Part shown: piece by piece, positions 1 to 8,819 of the stretch
How the letters are laid out: each line of letters starts with the position of its first letter
Position numbering within the stretch: position 1 is the first letter of the stretch
The notes under the pieces: model-generated
What the model saw: only the letters and a program-made list of their open reading frames with translations
Databases searched by the model: none
What the model was told of the DNA's origin: nothing
Source: Limosilactobacillus antri DSM 16041
GTDB taxonomy: Bacteria; Bacillota; Bacilli; Lactobacillales; Lactobacillaceae
Reading direction: 5' to 3'
DNA length: 64,000 nt
Assembly: GCF_000160835.1 (NCBI RefSeq)
Contig: NZ_GG700733.1
Span: forward strand, 488,390-552,389
Program-made: the position numbers and the translations under genes

Positions 1-90
1 GTCTTGGCGGTTGAGCTCCAATACAGTAAACTGGACGTGTTCACCAGCATCTTTCCAGACATCTTGTGCTTTTGCTGGGTTCATCGGCAT
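1..90 (-). CDS. Partial CDS, N-terminus only, unknown product
   Basis: Only the first 30 codons lie inside the window; the gene runs off the left edge. The start is supported by a GAAGGGAG ribosome site about 9 bases upstream on the minus strand. The visible N-terminus (MPMNPAKAQDVW...) is hydrophilic, with no signal peptide or membrane segment. It is divergent from the ABM-fold gene that starts at 255, so the 164-base gap should hold both promoters. I do not recognise the family from 30 residues. Confidence 0.6.
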   Translation of the reverse strand, partial: MPMNPAKAQDVWKDAGEHVQFTVLELNRQD

Positions 91-254
91 GGTAAAAGAC
101 TCCCTTCAAATTAATTCCGATTACGTTTTCATTATAGCATTCTAACGGTAATTGCCGAAACGTTTTCAAACTGCCGAATAGATTTGGGTTTACTTTTTTT
201 AGGCTTTTGGCATATCATATAACCATCAAGAACTATAATAAGAGGATTCAAACC

Positions 255-914
255 ATGACGAATATGAACAAGGACGTCGTTTATAAGATGCACCTGATTG
301 AAACGGCTCCCGAAGCACATGATGAATACTTAAACGCCCGGCGCGGCCAAATGATCACGGCGGTTGCCATTGAGGACGGGACCTTTGGGATGTATGCCTC
401 CCACCGTCCCGAGGACCTCACTAAGAACTACACGTTTGAAGTCTATAACAACCAGGCGGCCTATGACGAGCACGTTGCCGCTGACCAGTACCAGCAGTTT
501 AACCAGGAGATGGCCGGGATCATCGTCAACGACCAGACGGTGGACCTCGAACCGCAATTTATGGGCCACCAGGACGTGGCGTTAAACATCAGCACTCCAA
601 ATGGTTTGTGGATTAACATTGTCCAAGTGACGGTCAAGCCGGGGCACCAAGCTGACTACCAGCGGGTGGTGACGGCGCAGTTGGAAAACGCCTTGAAGAT
701 TGATCCGGGCATTTTGGCAATTTACGCCGGGACCAAGCAGGGTCATTCAGACGAGTGGGTAATTTACGAAGTCTTCCAGTCGGAGGAAAATTACCGGAAC
801 CACGTTGCCGACCCGGACCACCAGCGTTACGTGGCGGCCAGCAAGGACTGGATCGAAGATAAGCAGGTCGACCAGACGATTGGCGACGTGCTGGTTAATA
901 CTGGCAATAATTAA
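255..914 (+). CDS. Tandem antibiotic biosynthesis monooxygenase (ABM) domain protein
   Basis: A 219-residue cytoplasmic protein that appears to hold two ferredoxin-like ABM units, roughly residues 8-95 and 115-205. Each shows the family pattern of an I/V-rich first strand followed by an aromatic-acidic segment (YTFEVYNNQAAYDEHV; WVIYEVFQSEENYRNHV). Single-domain relatives include small quinol monooxygenases and haem-interacting proteins, but nothing here fixes a substrate. The upstream in-frame TTG at 207 lies in AT-rich promoter-like sequence. The ATG at 255, behind an AGAGG, is the better start. It stands alone and ends in a strong terminator. A second, shorter ABM protein is at 30611. Confidence 0.8.
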   Translation: MTNMNKDVVYKMHLIETAPEAHDEYLNARRGQMITAVAIEDGTFGMYASHRPEDLTKNYTFEVYNNQAAYDEHVAADQYQQFNQEMAGIIVNDQTVDLEPQFMGHQDVALNISTPNGLWINIVQVTVKPGHQADYQRVVTAQLENALKIDPGILAIYAGTKQGHSDEWVIYEVFQSEENYRNHVADPDHQRYVAASKDWIEDKQVDQTIGDVLVNTGNN

Positions 915-922
915 AGTCAATG

Positions 923-966
923 AAGCACTCAACTGACCGCTTTACGGTTAGCTGAGTGCTTTTTTT
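923..966 (+). terminator. Intrinsic terminator after the ABM gene
   Basis: Arms AAGCACTCAACTGACCG (923-939) and CGGTTAGCTGAGTGCTT (945-961) pair over 17 positions with two mismatches and are followed by seven T residues. Confidence 0.85.
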
Positions 967-985
967 GGATAGTAAGACAAACCAG

Positions 986-1164
986 GAGGCTGGGAGAAAA
1001 ACTATGTTTTCTCACCAGCCTCTTGCTAGTTCTTAACTATTACAAAGATAACGTGGAAAACAACCACAAGGCTAGTGTCTAACTACGAACGCTAGCCGGC
1101 CCGTACCGTGCCAACTATCGTTCTAGGTTAGCCATACGCCTTGTCGAGGAGGTTGTTTCCCACT
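986..1164 (-). repeat. Structured intergenic repeat, family 1, copy A
   Basis: A roughly 180-base element that is nearly identical at 22039 (copy B) and 30947 (copy C) and truncated at 37372 (copy D). On the plus strand it begins with the hairpin GAGGCTGGGAGAAAA / TTTTCTCACCAGCCTC. It then has a closing stem, GTGGAAAACAACC (1053-1065) with GGTTGTTTCCCAC (1151-1163). The stem encloses a GGCTAGTG / CGCTAGCC hairpin. It fills the gap between convergent genes. Read on the minus strand it lies about 50 bases past the gtfA stop, with the long hairpin last, as a 3-prime UTR terminator would. Confidence 0.9.
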
Positions 1165-1216
1165 TCCCTGGTCGACGCAGTTATATTTTGAGAGAGATCA
1201 TCGTTTTGTAGTCAGG

Positions 1217-2674
1217 TTACTTTTGTTCCATTACCTGTTCGCCGTTGGCAGTGATGGTAAAGGTCTTGTTAGCAGCGTCGGCTTCCAGCACGGCGACGTT
1301 AGCACCGTCCTTGTCCTTCCGCGTAATCTTGATGGTCGTTTCACTTGGCGTTTCCACGTCGATCGAGCCATCAAGGTCGAAGGCAGCGAACTGGTTCCGC
1401 CAGGAGAGCAGGTCGAGGAGGTTCTTAACAACTGGCCGTTGGACTTCCTTGGCCACTTCGTCCTTCGTGTAGTAGTGCCGGTTGATGTTCCGGCCTTCCT
1501 TGGTCTTTTCAAGGAGTTCCAGGTCGTTGGAACCAGCCAGCAGACCAACGTAGTAGATCATTGGAATCCCAGGGGCGAATACTTGGAAGGCCCGGGCCAG
1601 CAGGTAGGCCTTGTCATCGTCACCGAGGGCGGAGTAGTAAGTAGAGTTGATCTGGTAGATGTCCAGGTTGTGGTATTCAGCGCTGGAGTACTTCCGCTTG
1701 ACGTTGGCACCGACCTTGTACAGTTCGTTGGAGGAGTATTCGATTTCGTCGTCGCTCAGGATGTCCTTGGCGTCAACCACCCCGATGCCGTCGTGGGTGT
1801 CCAGCGTCGTGAACTGCTTCATTGGCGACATCTTTAGCCAGTTAGCCAGGCGGTTGGTCTTGCCAGAGTAGAGCGTGTACAGGGTGGTCATTGGCAGGGC
1901 GAAGTCGTAAGTGAAGTAGCCGTGCTTAGAAATCTTTTCCGGAATCGTGTAGTGCTCGTGGATTTCCGGCAGGATTTCGGCTTGGTAAGGGGCCAGGATT
2001 TCGCGAACTTCGTTTAAGAGGTCCCAAATTTCTGGTTCGACGAAGAAGTCGTTCGTGTCGACCTTCTTAACCGCGTAGGCAAAGGCGTCCAAACGAATCA
2101 AGTCCGCACCGTGCTTCACCATGTCGATCAGGGTTTGCTTGAAGAACTCTTGGGCCACCTTGCTCTTGACGTTGATGTCGATTTGTTCCTCGCCAAAGGT
2201 GTTCCAGAGGTGTTCCTTGCTGCCGTCGGCGAATTCGATTTCTTGCTCTGGCGCCTTGTCCTTGCGCTTGTAAATCAGGTCAATGTCCGCTTGGGTTGGG
2301 CGGCCCTTACCAGCGGCTTCCCAGAACTTTTCCCAGCGGATGAAGAAGTCGTTGTACTTGGAATCATCGTGCTTCTGTTTGAAGTCTTGGTACATTTCAG
2401 ACTTCCGGGAGATGTGGTTGATCATGAAGTCAAACATTAAGTAGTAGTCTTCACCGAGGGCTTCCACGTCGTCCCAGTTACCGAAGGCGGAGTCGACAAC
2501 GTCGTAACGGTAAGGAGCAAAGCCACGGTCACCAGTCGAAGGGAAGAACGGCAACAGGTGGACACCACCGATGGCGTCGCCGATGTATTCTTTCAGGACT
2601 TCGTGGGTTTCCTTAATGTTCTTGGCCATGGAGTCAGAGTAGGTAATCAGCATTGCTTTGTTTTGAATCGGCAT
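1217..2674 (-). CDS. gtfA: Sucrose phosphorylase (GH13)
   Basis: Converts sucrose plus phosphate to alpha-glucose 1-phosphate and fructose in the cytoplasm, saving ATP. The 485-residue length is normal for the family. Visible GH13 landmarks are the nucleophile Asp196 in RLDAFA, the acid/base Glu237 in LPEIHEHY, and Asp295 in LDTHDG. The ATG at 2674 follows a perfect GGAGG about 8 bases upstream; an in-frame TTG 54 bases earlier falls inside the upstream transporter gene and is rejected. It lies 19 bases after the MFS gene and surely shares its transcript. The operon promoter carries two LacI-type operator-like sites. The 3-prime side holds repeat copy A. Confidence 0.96.
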   Translation of the reverse strand: MPIQNKAMLITYSDSMAKNIKETHEVLKEYIGDAIGGVHLLPFFPSTGDRGFAPYRYDVVDSAFGNWDDVEALGEDYYLMFDFMINHISRKSEMYQDFKQKHDDSKYNDFFIRWEKFWEAAGKGRPTQADIDLIYKRKDKAPEQEIEFADGSKEHLWNTFGEEQIDINVKSKVAQEFFKQTLIDMVKHGADLIRLDAFAYAVKKVDTNDFFVEPEIWDLLNEVREILAPYQAEILPEIHEHYTIPEKISKHGYFTYDFALPMTTLYTLYSGKTNRLANWLKMSPMKQFTTLDTHDGIGVVDAKDILSDDEIEYSSNELYKVGANVKRKYSSAEYHNLDIYQINSTYYSALGDDDKAYLLARAFQVFAPGIPMIYYVGLLAGSNDLELLEKTKEGRNINRHYYTKDEVAKEVQRPVVKNLLDLLSWRNQFAAFDLDGSIDVETPSETTIKITRKDKDGANVAVLEADAANKTFTITANGEQVMEQK

Positions 2675-2693
2675 AGTAATAACCTCCAAAAAT

Positions 2694-3917
2694 TTATTGC
2701 GCTTGTTTAGCGTTGTGACGGGTAGCAAAGAAAATAATCAGGGCGATGACGAGCAACGCCACGCCGTAGACCGGGAACGGTGCGGCTAAGCCCATCCCAC
2801 TGGTTGGTTGACCAAGCAGGTGGTTCGTCCATTTTGCAATTGATGGTGAGAAGAAGGAACCAAAGTTGAAACCAATCAGGCAGAGTGAAGTGACGAGCGG
2901 TTGCCGGTTGGCGGGTGCTAAGTCGGGCAACAGGTTGAAAATCAACGGTGACACTAGCTGGAGCGGGAAACCGATCAAGAGCAGCCCGATAACCATCAGG
3001 GCGAAGTTGTGACCGGCAAAGCCAAACAGGAAGTTGGACAGGGCCATCAGCCCCAGGCCGAGGTAGACGGTCCCGAAGCCGAGGCGCTTTTGAATCGCTC
3101 CGTAGCAGATACCACCAAGCGTGGCACCAATCAGCATCAGTGATAGGAACATCGAAGAACCGGTGTAGTGGTTCCCATTGATGGCAACGGCAAGGCCGGG
3201 GAAGCGGTTTTCCATGCCGACGTAGTCAACGACCAGCAGGAAGGCAAACAGAACCAGCAAGTAGACAACCGGGCTGATCTTGGTGATCTCCTTACTGTCG
3301 CTTTCGGTCAGTTCTGCGGCCAGGTTATCCTCTTCGACGTGGTCATCCTGGGCCTTGCTGTCGTCAGGAACCCGAATTGCAAAGAAGAGTAATACGAGGA
3401 AGGCGAAGAAGTAAACGGCGAAGGAACCGTGCCAGCCGGCGAAACTCAGGAAGAGGCCGGCGATGGTCAGCGTGCAGGCCTGCCCAATTTGTTCCGCTGC
3501 GGCCCGCCAGCCCAGCATCTGGGCCCGTTCTGAGCCGTCGTACCAGACGGAAATCATCGAGATGGCCTGCGAGTTGTACAAGCCGTAACCGGCCCCCAGG
3601 ATCAACCGGGAAATCAAGATCGTCAGGTAGTTGTCGACAAACATCGGTACGATCCCGGCTAAGCCGACGATGGTGACCCCGGTCATGATGATCTTCTTGT
3701 CAGAAATGTGGAACCATTCCTGGATGAGTGGCGAGAGGACCACGAAAATCATTACGGCAAAGGATGGTGTCGTCACCAGGTATTCGGACTGGGTCTGACT
3801 AATGTGCAGGGCGGCCTTTAGTTGCGGCAGCGACCCCTGAATGGCGTAAGCACTGGTAACCATCAGTGAAACCGATAGAAACGCGAGCTTAGTAATAATG
3901 GAATGCTTATTATTCAT
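2694..3917 (-). CDS. MFS transporter, probable sucrose importer
   Basis: A 407-residue protein with about twelve hydrophobic segments. It has an MFS-like N-terminus with a short cytoplasmic head and a large central loop rich in acidic residues (about residues 180-210, [20 protein letters not shown]). It is the first gene of a two-gene operon with sucrose phosphorylase, so sucrose or a sucrose-containing oligosaccharide is the likely cargo. That assignment rests on context, since no substrate motif can be read. The ATG at 3917 begins [11 protein letters not shown]. General sugar porters, nucleoside carriers or drug pumps of the same fold cannot be excluded from sequence alone. Confidence 0.85.
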   Translation of the reverse strand: MNNKHSIITKLAFLSVSLMVTSAYAIQGSLPQLKAALHISQTQSEYLVTTPSFAVMIFVVLSPLIQEWFHISDKKIIMTGVTIVGLAGIVPMFVDNYLTILISRLILGAGYGLYNSQAISMISVWYDGSERAQMLGWRAAAEQIGQACTLTIAGLFLSFAGWHGSFAVYFFAFLVLLFFAIRVPDDSKAQDDHVEEDNLAAELTESDSKEITKISPVVYLLVLFAFLLVVDYVGMENRFPGLAVAINGNHYTGSSMFLSLMLIGATLGGICYGAIQKRLGFGTVYLGLGLMALSNFLFGFAGHNFALMVIGLLLIGFPLQLVSPLIFNLLPDLAPANRQPLVTSLCLIGFNFGSFFSPSIAKWTNHLLGQPTSGMGLAAPFPVYGVALLVIALIIFFATRHNAKQAQ

Positions 3918-3945
3918 AGTTCTGATATCGCTTTCTTGAGATTTT

Positions 3946-4015
3946 TGCTAAACGCTTATCATTTGCTTGTGACTATAATATACAACCGTGATTTCTAATT
4001 GTCAAACGTTTATCA
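3946..4015 (-). promoter_or_regulatory. Sucrose operon promoter with two LacI-type operators
   Basis: On the minus strand a near-consensus promoter reads TTGACA (4000-4005), 17 bases, TATATT (3977-3982). Two copies of one 16-base pseudo-palindrome flank it: TGATAAACGTTTGACA (4000-4015) overlaps the -35 box, and TGATAAGCGTTTAGCA (3946-3961) lies downstream of the start point. Their starts are 54 bases apart. The core resembles LacI/GalR or CcpA sites. The regulator gene itself is not in the window. Confidence 0.75.
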
Positions 4016-4205
4016 AAAATAATTTGCAATCACTTTCATCTTTGCTCTTAAAGCGTTTGTTGAAAACAAGAATGAAAACTGCTGATAGTAAGATTGGGGC
4101 TTGGTTTGGCAAGCTTGTTCATGGCTAAACAATTTAACCGGGAGCCAGCGGCAAAAAAAGCGCCCCAAATCGACTGATTCGGAACGCTGGTGCGCACGTA
4201 TTTGC

Positions 4206-5048
4206 TTAGTATTGGCGGTTATATTCGTAGACTAACTCCGGCTCCCGCCCAGTGCGCTGGTAGTTGTTAAGGGCATCAATCCGGGTCATTTCCCCTGCTG
4301 AAAGGGTAAAGTCATAGATGTCGGCGTTTTGGGCAATTCGTGCTTCATGGACCGACTTGGGGATGAAGGAAACCCCGTTTTGCAGGTGCCAACGCAGGAT
4401 GACCTGGGCTGGCGACTTGTGGTGCTGGTCAGCAATTTGCTTTAGCACGTCCTGGCTGAGCACGGCGCCCCGGCCGAGCGGGCTCCAGGCCTGGGTAACA
4501 ATCTGGTGGTCCCGGTTAAACTTGAGCAGGGGCTTCTGGGTGAGCAGCGGGTGCAGCTCGACTTGGTCGACAACCGGTAGTTCATGGGCTTGGGTGGCCA
4601 GGTACTGCAGGTGAATCATTTCAAAGTTGCTGACCCCGATTGACCTGGTGAGGCCCGCCTTTTTCAGGTCCTCAAAGGCCCGCCAGGTTTCAAAGAAGGC
4701 GCGTTCAATCGGCCAGTGGACCAGCAGCAGGTTTACGTAATCCAGCTGCAGCTTTTGCAAGGAATCCTTGACGGACGCGATGGTCCGGTCATAGCCCTGG
4801 TTTTCTTCGGCCACCTTAGTTGTCACGAAGAGCTCGTCGCGGGGAAGGGACAGCTGCTTGAGCGCTGTCCCGACCGCCGCCTCATTGCCGTAAAGCTGGG
4901 CGGTATCAAAGAGACGGTAGCCGTCCGCATAGGCGTGCTGGATGGCTGCGGTCATCGTTTCCTGACCATCAACCTTATAGAGGCCGAAACCCTCCTGGGG
5001 CATTTGCTGGCCGTCCGCCAGGGTTAAGTAGTTTTCACGAATGTTCAT
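4206..5048 (-). CDS. Aldo/keto reductase
   Basis: A 280-residue NADPH-dependent oxidoreductase of the AKR fold. The catalytic tetrad is complete: Asp48 and Tyr53 (LFDTAQLYGNE), Lys78 (FVTTKV) and His111 (LLVHWP). The C-terminal cofactor segment IPKSVHEARIAQN is present. It most resembles the 2,5-diketo-gluconate reductase or prostaglandin-synthase-like bacterial group, whose natural substrates are usually unclear. The ATG at 5048 is preceded by AGAGGG. An in-frame ATG six codons earlier lacks a ribosome site. It is monocistronic and on the same strand as the penicillin-fold protein upstream. Confidence 0.92.
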   Translation of the reverse strand: MNIRENYLTLADGQQMPQEGFGLYKVDGQETMTAAIQHAYADGYRLFDTAQLYGNEAAVGTALKQLSLPRDELFVTTKVAEENQGYDRTIASVKDSLQKLQLDYVNLLLVHWPIERAFFETWRAFEDLKKAGLTRSIGVSNFEMIHLQYLATQAHELPVVDQVELHPLLTQKPLLKFNRDHQIVTQAWSPLGRGAVLSQDVLKQIADQHHKSPAQVILRWHLQNGVSFIPKSVHEARIAQNADIYDFTLSAGEMTRIDALNNYQRTGREPELVYEYNRQY

Positions 5049-5129
5049 CAGATTACCCTCTTTCACTAGCTAGTGTACCACCAGCGGAATACCGAATAAA
5101 AGACTATTTTGCAGTTGCCACGCCAACGA

Positions 5130-5918
5130 TTACTTCAGCAGGCTCTTAGTGACCCGGGCCAACTGCTCGACCGCCTGCTGGCCGACCTGCATATTGGCGT
5201 TCTTGTCGGTGTAGATGGCGATGGTATAATCCGTACCGTTGCGGTTTTTGACGTAGCCGATACTGTTAACCATCCACTTGGACTTGCCATAGCTCAGCCA
5301 GCCGTTTTTAACGGCAAAGTCGCTGCTATCGGCCGAAATTCCCCAATTCTGATCCGCTTCGACATTGCGCATCAGCTTGGCAATCAGCTCCTGGTCCTGC
5401 TTCGTCAGCAGGTTGGACTTGTAAAAAATATTGTTAAGCAGTTTGATCTGGTCCCGGGGCGTGGTCGTGGATAGGCCCCAATTGCTCCGGGCCGTGGAGT
5501 TGTGCATCCCAAAGCGGTTGAACGTTGACTGGAGGCCCTGCCTGCCACCCAGATCATCGAGCAGTTCCGTCGTGGCGGCATTGTCACTTTGCTCAATCAT
5601 TTCCTTCGCGAGTTGATACTGGTGGTCGCTTAGCCCGTTTGGCTGTTTAACCAACACCCCGGCGAGGATGGCCACCTTAACGGTGCTCGCCATGTGAAAA
5701 CGGTGGCCGGGAACGTTTGAGCCCGTATAAACCTGGCGGGTCTTTGGCGAATAGACCGCGATCCCCACGTTGTCGTTTGAAGTGTAAATGACCTTGTTCC
5801 AGGCATTCTGCAGGCGGCCGTTCAGTGAACCGTAACGGTGAATTCCCCAGATTGCCAGTAGGATAATAATGATGATTGCCCAAATTGTGCGCTTGCGCCG
5901 GTTAGTCCGTGGCTGCAT
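5130..5918 (-). CDS. Membrane-anchored class A beta-lactamase-like serine hydrolase
   Basis: A 262-residue protein with one N-terminal membrane anchor (about residues 11-27) and an external serine-hydrolase domain. The penicillin-recognising motifs are STVK (Ser78, Lys81), SDN (111-113) and a third motif of KNG (204-206) in place of KTG or KSG. No clear ExxLN glutamate is seen, so true beta-lactamase activity is doubtful. Lactobacillus relatives are annotated as serine hydrolases and probably act on the cell wall. The start has AAGGAGC 8-9 bases upstream. It is divergent from dacA. Confidence 0.87.
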   Translation of the reverse strand: MQPRTNRRKRTIWAIIIIILLAIWGIHRYGSLNGRLQNAWNKVIYTSNDNVGIAVYSPKTRQVYTGSNVPGHRFHMASTVKVAILAGVLVKQPNGLSDHQYQLAKEMIEQSDNAATTELLDDLGGRQGLQSTFNRFGMHNSTARSNWGLSTTTPRDQIKLLNNIFYKSNLLTKQDQELIAKLMRNVEADQNWGISADSSDFAVKNGWLSYGKSKWMVNSIGYVKNRNGTDYTIAIYTDKNANMQVGQQAVEQLARVTKSLLK

Positions 5919-6101
5919 TTGTTGATGCTCCTTTTAATAAAATCCACATAATTACCATGATACATGGAATGGGCGAAAAAGAAAGCGCGCCGGGAGAAAC
6001 TTAACTAAGATTTTGCGATTTGTTAGAAAAACGTCATATTCAAACGATTAATTTTCGGCTATCATGGTTGGGTATGGACAATAAGGAGTAACGTTAGCAA
6101 A

Positions 6102-7340
6102 ATGAGAAAATTAATTAGCAAGTGTCTGCTGGTATTACTTAGCTTAAACCTGAGTCTGCTCAGCCTTGGTGGACTGGCAAAGGCCGATACTGGCAGCTTT
6201 TACCAGATGAAGGCCCGTTCTGCGTACGCAATTGATGCGGAATCGGGTCAGGTTTTGTACCAAAAAAACGCGCAGAAAACTTATCCGGTGGCGTCGGTTA
6301 CGAAAATCCTCACCCTGGCCGTGATTGAACAGGACATTCGCGCCCACAAGCTGAGCTGGGACCAGAAGATCACCGCTAGTCCGGCCGTGGCCCAGATGGC
6401 CAATGACCCCCGCTGTTCGAACGTGCAGCTGAATGCTGGCGAGAAGTACACCGTTAAGCAGCTGGTGGAGTCAATGATGCTGGTTTCAGCGGATGGCAGT
6501 ACCGAGGCGCTGGCCCTCGCGGATGCCGGCAGCACGGCCGCCTTTAACCAAAAAATGCAGGCAGTGGCGCACAAGGCGGGGGTACACGACGCTAAGATTT
6601 ACAACATGGTCGGCCTGCCGAACAGCTACATGGGTGCTCACGCCCTCAAAGGAGTGGACAAGGACGCCGAAAACCTCTTTTCCGCCAAGGACATTGCTTT
6701 GATTGCCAAATACCTGGTTGAGGAGTATCCAGAAACGCTGCAGATTACCTCAACTAAGTTTGCGGATTTTAAGGTCAGTGCGGACCACAAGGAGCACATG
6801 ACCAACATTAATTCCCTGCTGCCGCAAAACGGGGCGGCACCGAAGGACTGGCAGATTGACGGGCTCAAGACGGGGAATACCGATGAGGCTGGCAAGTGTA
6901 TCGTGACTACTGGGACCTACGCGGGCCGCCGGGTGATTGTGGTCGCCCTGCACACCGATGGCGACTGGAACGACCAGTCGAAGATGCAAAAGGAATTCTA
7001 CGAGGCCTTGGCGAACGGCTACCAGCCGGTGGCCCTCAATAGCATTAAGGCCTTCCCGAAGAAGCTGCAGCAGCGGCACGTTGTTCACGCGAAGAAACAG
7101 CACTCGACCGGCCTGGCCCTGACTAAGAAGACCGCGATCTGGCTGCCAAAGAACACCTCCTGGGCGCAGACCAGTCCGCAATTGCAGCTGGACAAGGCGC
7201 ACCAGTCGCTGACGGGCCAGCTCAAGGCTCCCCTGAAGACGGGCGAGCAGGTGGGCTGGATTAAACTGCAGCCAGCGGGGATGCCAGCGGTCCAGGTGCC
7301 AGTTCAGGTGACTAGGACGATTCAAAACACGTTATTCTAG
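6102..7340 (+). CDS. dacA: D-alanyl-D-alanine carboxypeptidase, S11 family (PBP5-like)
   Basis: A secreted, probably membrane-associated peptidoglycan trimming enzyme that removes the terminal D-Ala of stem peptides. A signal peptide occupies residues 1-29 (positive MRKLISK start, leucine core, cleavage near LAKA-DT). The active-site motif SVTK (Ser65, Lys68) and KTG (256-258) are present. The usual SxN motif reads SAD (129-131), an Asn to Asp change at a normally conserved catalytic-cleft position. A beta-rich C-terminal domain (about 310-412) follows. It is divergent from the serine hydrolase at 5918 and ends at a terminator shared with galM. Confidence 0.93.
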   Translation: MRKLISKCLLVLLSLNLSLLSLGGLAKADTGSFYQMKARSAYAIDAESGQVLYQKNAQKTYPVASVTKILTLAVIEQDIRAHKLSWDQKITASPAVAQMANDPRCSNVQLNAGEKYTVKQLVESMMLVSADGSTEALALADAGSTAAFNQKMQAVAHKAGVHDAKIYNMVGLPNSYMGAHALKGVDKDAENLFSAKDIALIAKYLVEEYPETLQITSTKFADFKVSADHKEHMTNINSLLPQNGAAPKDWQIDGLKTGNTDEAGKCIVTTGTYAGRRVIVVALHTDGDWNDQSKMQKEFYEALANGYQPVALNSIKAFPKKLQQRHVVHAKKQHSTGLALTKKTAIWLPKNTSWAQTSPQLQLDKAHQSLTGQLKAPLKTGEQVGWIKLQPAGMPAVQVPVQVTRTIQNTLF

Positions 7341-7391
7341 GCGAGCTGGCTAAAGCTGGTGGATCCGCAGCGAGTCTTTAGCAAAGTACAA

Positions 7392-7430
7392 AACACCCCT
7401 AAGTTCGGGATTCCCGAGCTTAGGGGTGTT
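7392..7430. terminator. Bidirectional terminator between dacA and galM
   Basis: AACACCCCTAAGTTCGGG and CCCGAGCTTAGGGGTGTT pair over 18 positions around a 3-base loop, with one G-T wobble. The minus-strand side is followed by a TTTTG run, so it best serves galM, but it lies between two convergent genes. Confidence 0.88.
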
Positions 7431-7470
7431 ATACTATATTACTTCAATCACAGTTCCGCTACTAGTCTGC

Positions 7471-8508
7471 TTAATATTCAACGTGCCACTTAATGGTGCA
7501 GGTCTTTTCTTCGCCTGGATGGAGGTTAACGTTGCCAAATTCTGGATGGTGCGGCGTATCCGACAGGGTCTGTGCTTCCATCGCCAGCCCGTTGTGGGGG
7601 TGCACTTCACCGTGGTTGTAAACCGTTGGGTCGTCGGAATTCATGGTGTACATGACCAGCCCGTTGCGGTCGGAGTAGAGGCTCATCTTGCGGCCGCTTT
7701 CGGGGTCTTCCAGGGTAGCTACCGGCTCGTCCAGGCTGGGCTCAACTTCCCAGATGTCGTCAAAACCGTTTTCCTTCGTGTTCGCCATTGGCTTGAGGGC
7801 GTCTGCCAGCTTGGTTGGCTTGGAGAAGTCAAACGGGGTGCCCGCGTTAGCAACCTTTTCGCCAGTTGGGATCTTGCCATCGTCAACTGCCAAGTGGTCC
7901 TTGGAGTTAACGTAGAGCTTGAGGTCGTCAATCGTTGGCGCCGCGGCCTTTGAGAGGTTCCAGTAGGTGTGGTTGGTCGGGTTAAAGAGGGTGTCCGCGT
8001 CGCTAGTAGCGCTGAATTGCAGGCTCAGGTTGTCGTTATTATCAAGGGTGTAGGTAGCAACGACGTGCATCTTGCCCGGGAACGTGTCCATTTCTTCCGT
8101 CAGGGTCAAGCTTAGCGTTACTGAAACGGCATCGTCGGTCAGCTTGGTCCCGTCGACGTGCCAGATGTGGTTGTAAAAGCCATTCTTGCCACCGTGCAGG
8201 GTGTTCTGGCCTTCGTTTTGTTCGACGTGGTATTCCTGGCCGTCAATCTTGAATTCACCATTGGCGATCCGGCCAGCAACCCGGCCGATTAGCCGGTTAG
8301 TGCAGAAGCCATTGCCGGTAAATTCGTCTAGGTTTTCCGAGGTCAAAACCATGTCGGCCAAACCGCCGTCCTTGGTTGGCACCTTAAACGATTGCAACAG
8401 GCCGGCAAAGTCGAGGATGCCGACCTGGACACCATTATCATTAACCAAAATAAACTTGGTAACGGGCTGGCCGTTGAACTTGCCGAAAGGTACTTTTACG
8501 ATCTCCAT
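7471..8508 (-). CDS. galM: Aldose 1-epimerase (galactose mutarotase)
   Basis: Interconverts alpha and beta anomers of glucose or galactose in the cytoplasm. The length of 345 residues is normal. Motifs include GGKNGFYNHIW in the N-terminal half and NPTNHTYWNL, which holds the catalytic histidine. The start at 8508 has AAGGAGG 10 bases upstream. It stands alone rather than in a gal operon. A cre-like site lies about 20 bases upstream of the start, which suggests catabolite control. Confidence 0.94.
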   Translation of the reverse strand: MEIVKVPFGKFNGQPVTKFILVNDNGVQVGILDFAGLLQSFKVPTKDGGLADMVLTSENLDEFTGNGFCTNRLIGRVAGRIANGEFKIDGQEYHVEQNEGQNTLHGGKNGFYNHIWHVDGTKLTDDAVSVTLSLTLTEEMDTFPGKMHVVATYTLDNNDNLSLQFSATSDADTLFNPTNHTYWNLSKAAAPTIDDLKLYVNSKDHLAVDDGKIPTGEKVANAGTPFDFSKPTKLADALKPMANTKENGFDDIWEVEPSLDEPVATLEDPESGRKMSLYSDRNGLVMYTMNSDDPTVYNHGEVHPHNGLAMEAQTLSDTPHHPEFGNVNLHPGEEKTCTIKWHVEY

Positions 8509-8528
8509 AAGAAATAGTCCTCCTTGAA

Positions 8529-8544
8529 CGTAAGCGCTTTAACA
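8529..8544 (-). promoter_or_regulatory. cre-like site upstream of galM
   Basis: CGTAAGCGCTTTAACA is close to the CcpA cre consensus (TGTAANCGNWNNCA), with a mismatch at its first position. It lies just upstream of the galM ribosome site, where CcpA would block transcription. Confidence 0.5.
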
Positions 8545-8618
8545 TTTACTTAACATTTTACCACATTTTTCCTAGTGTGATGATCGGTGCGGTAAAATGA
8601 AATCGAGGTGATCAGAAA

Positions 8619-8777
8619 ATGAAATCTAATTGGTGGCCGCGCTTTAAGGCCAGCTTCCACCGCAACTTTATGGACTTTTTGAAAATTTTTGCGGCGGAGG
8701 ACGAATTTATCAATAAGCATAAGCGCAAGAGCAGTATGATTAGCGAGCAGGACCGCTATGGTAAGGATAAAGACTAA
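8619..8777 (+). CDS. Small basic protein, 52 residues, unknown
   Basis: A short reading frame with ATG at 8619, a GAGGTGATC ribosome site 6-8 bases upstream, and its own strong terminator directly after the stop at 8775-8777. The protein is aromatic at the N-terminus (MKSNWWPRFKASFHRNFMDF) and ends in a charged K/R/D/E-rich tail. It has no membrane segment. The product is unrecognised. The ribosome site and private terminator between two minus-strand genes argue that it is real. Confidence 0.6.
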   Translation: MKSNWWPRFKASFHRNFMDFLKIFAAEDEFINKHKRKSSMISEQDRYGKDKD

Positions 8778-8813
8778 CCGCCAGCCATTGAAGTCGCAAT
8801 GGCTGGCGGCTAG
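8778..8813 (+). terminator. Terminator after the 52-residue gene
   Basis: CCGCCAGCCATT (8778-8789) and AATGGCTGGCGG (8798-8809) form a perfect 12-base stem, followed by a short T-containing tail. It may also serve the minus-strand DUF2252 gene that ends at 8820. Confidence 0.75.
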
Positions 8814-8819
8814 TTTAAC

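Noticed and set aside
986..1164. Family 1 element as a T-box or known riboswitch
   Set aside because: It lies downstream of stop codons in convergent gaps, has no specifier loop or T-box sequence, and has no downstream gene on the same strand to regulate.
1223..1837. A 204-codon open frame on the plus strand opposite gtfA
   Set aside because: It is the antisense shadow of a strongly conserved GH13 gene, has no ribosome site, and its sequence lacks any family feature.
5130..5918. A working beta-lactamase resistance gene
   Set aside because: STVK and SDN are present, but the third motif is KNG and no ExxLN glutamate is evident; lactobacilli carry such wall-linked homologues widely.
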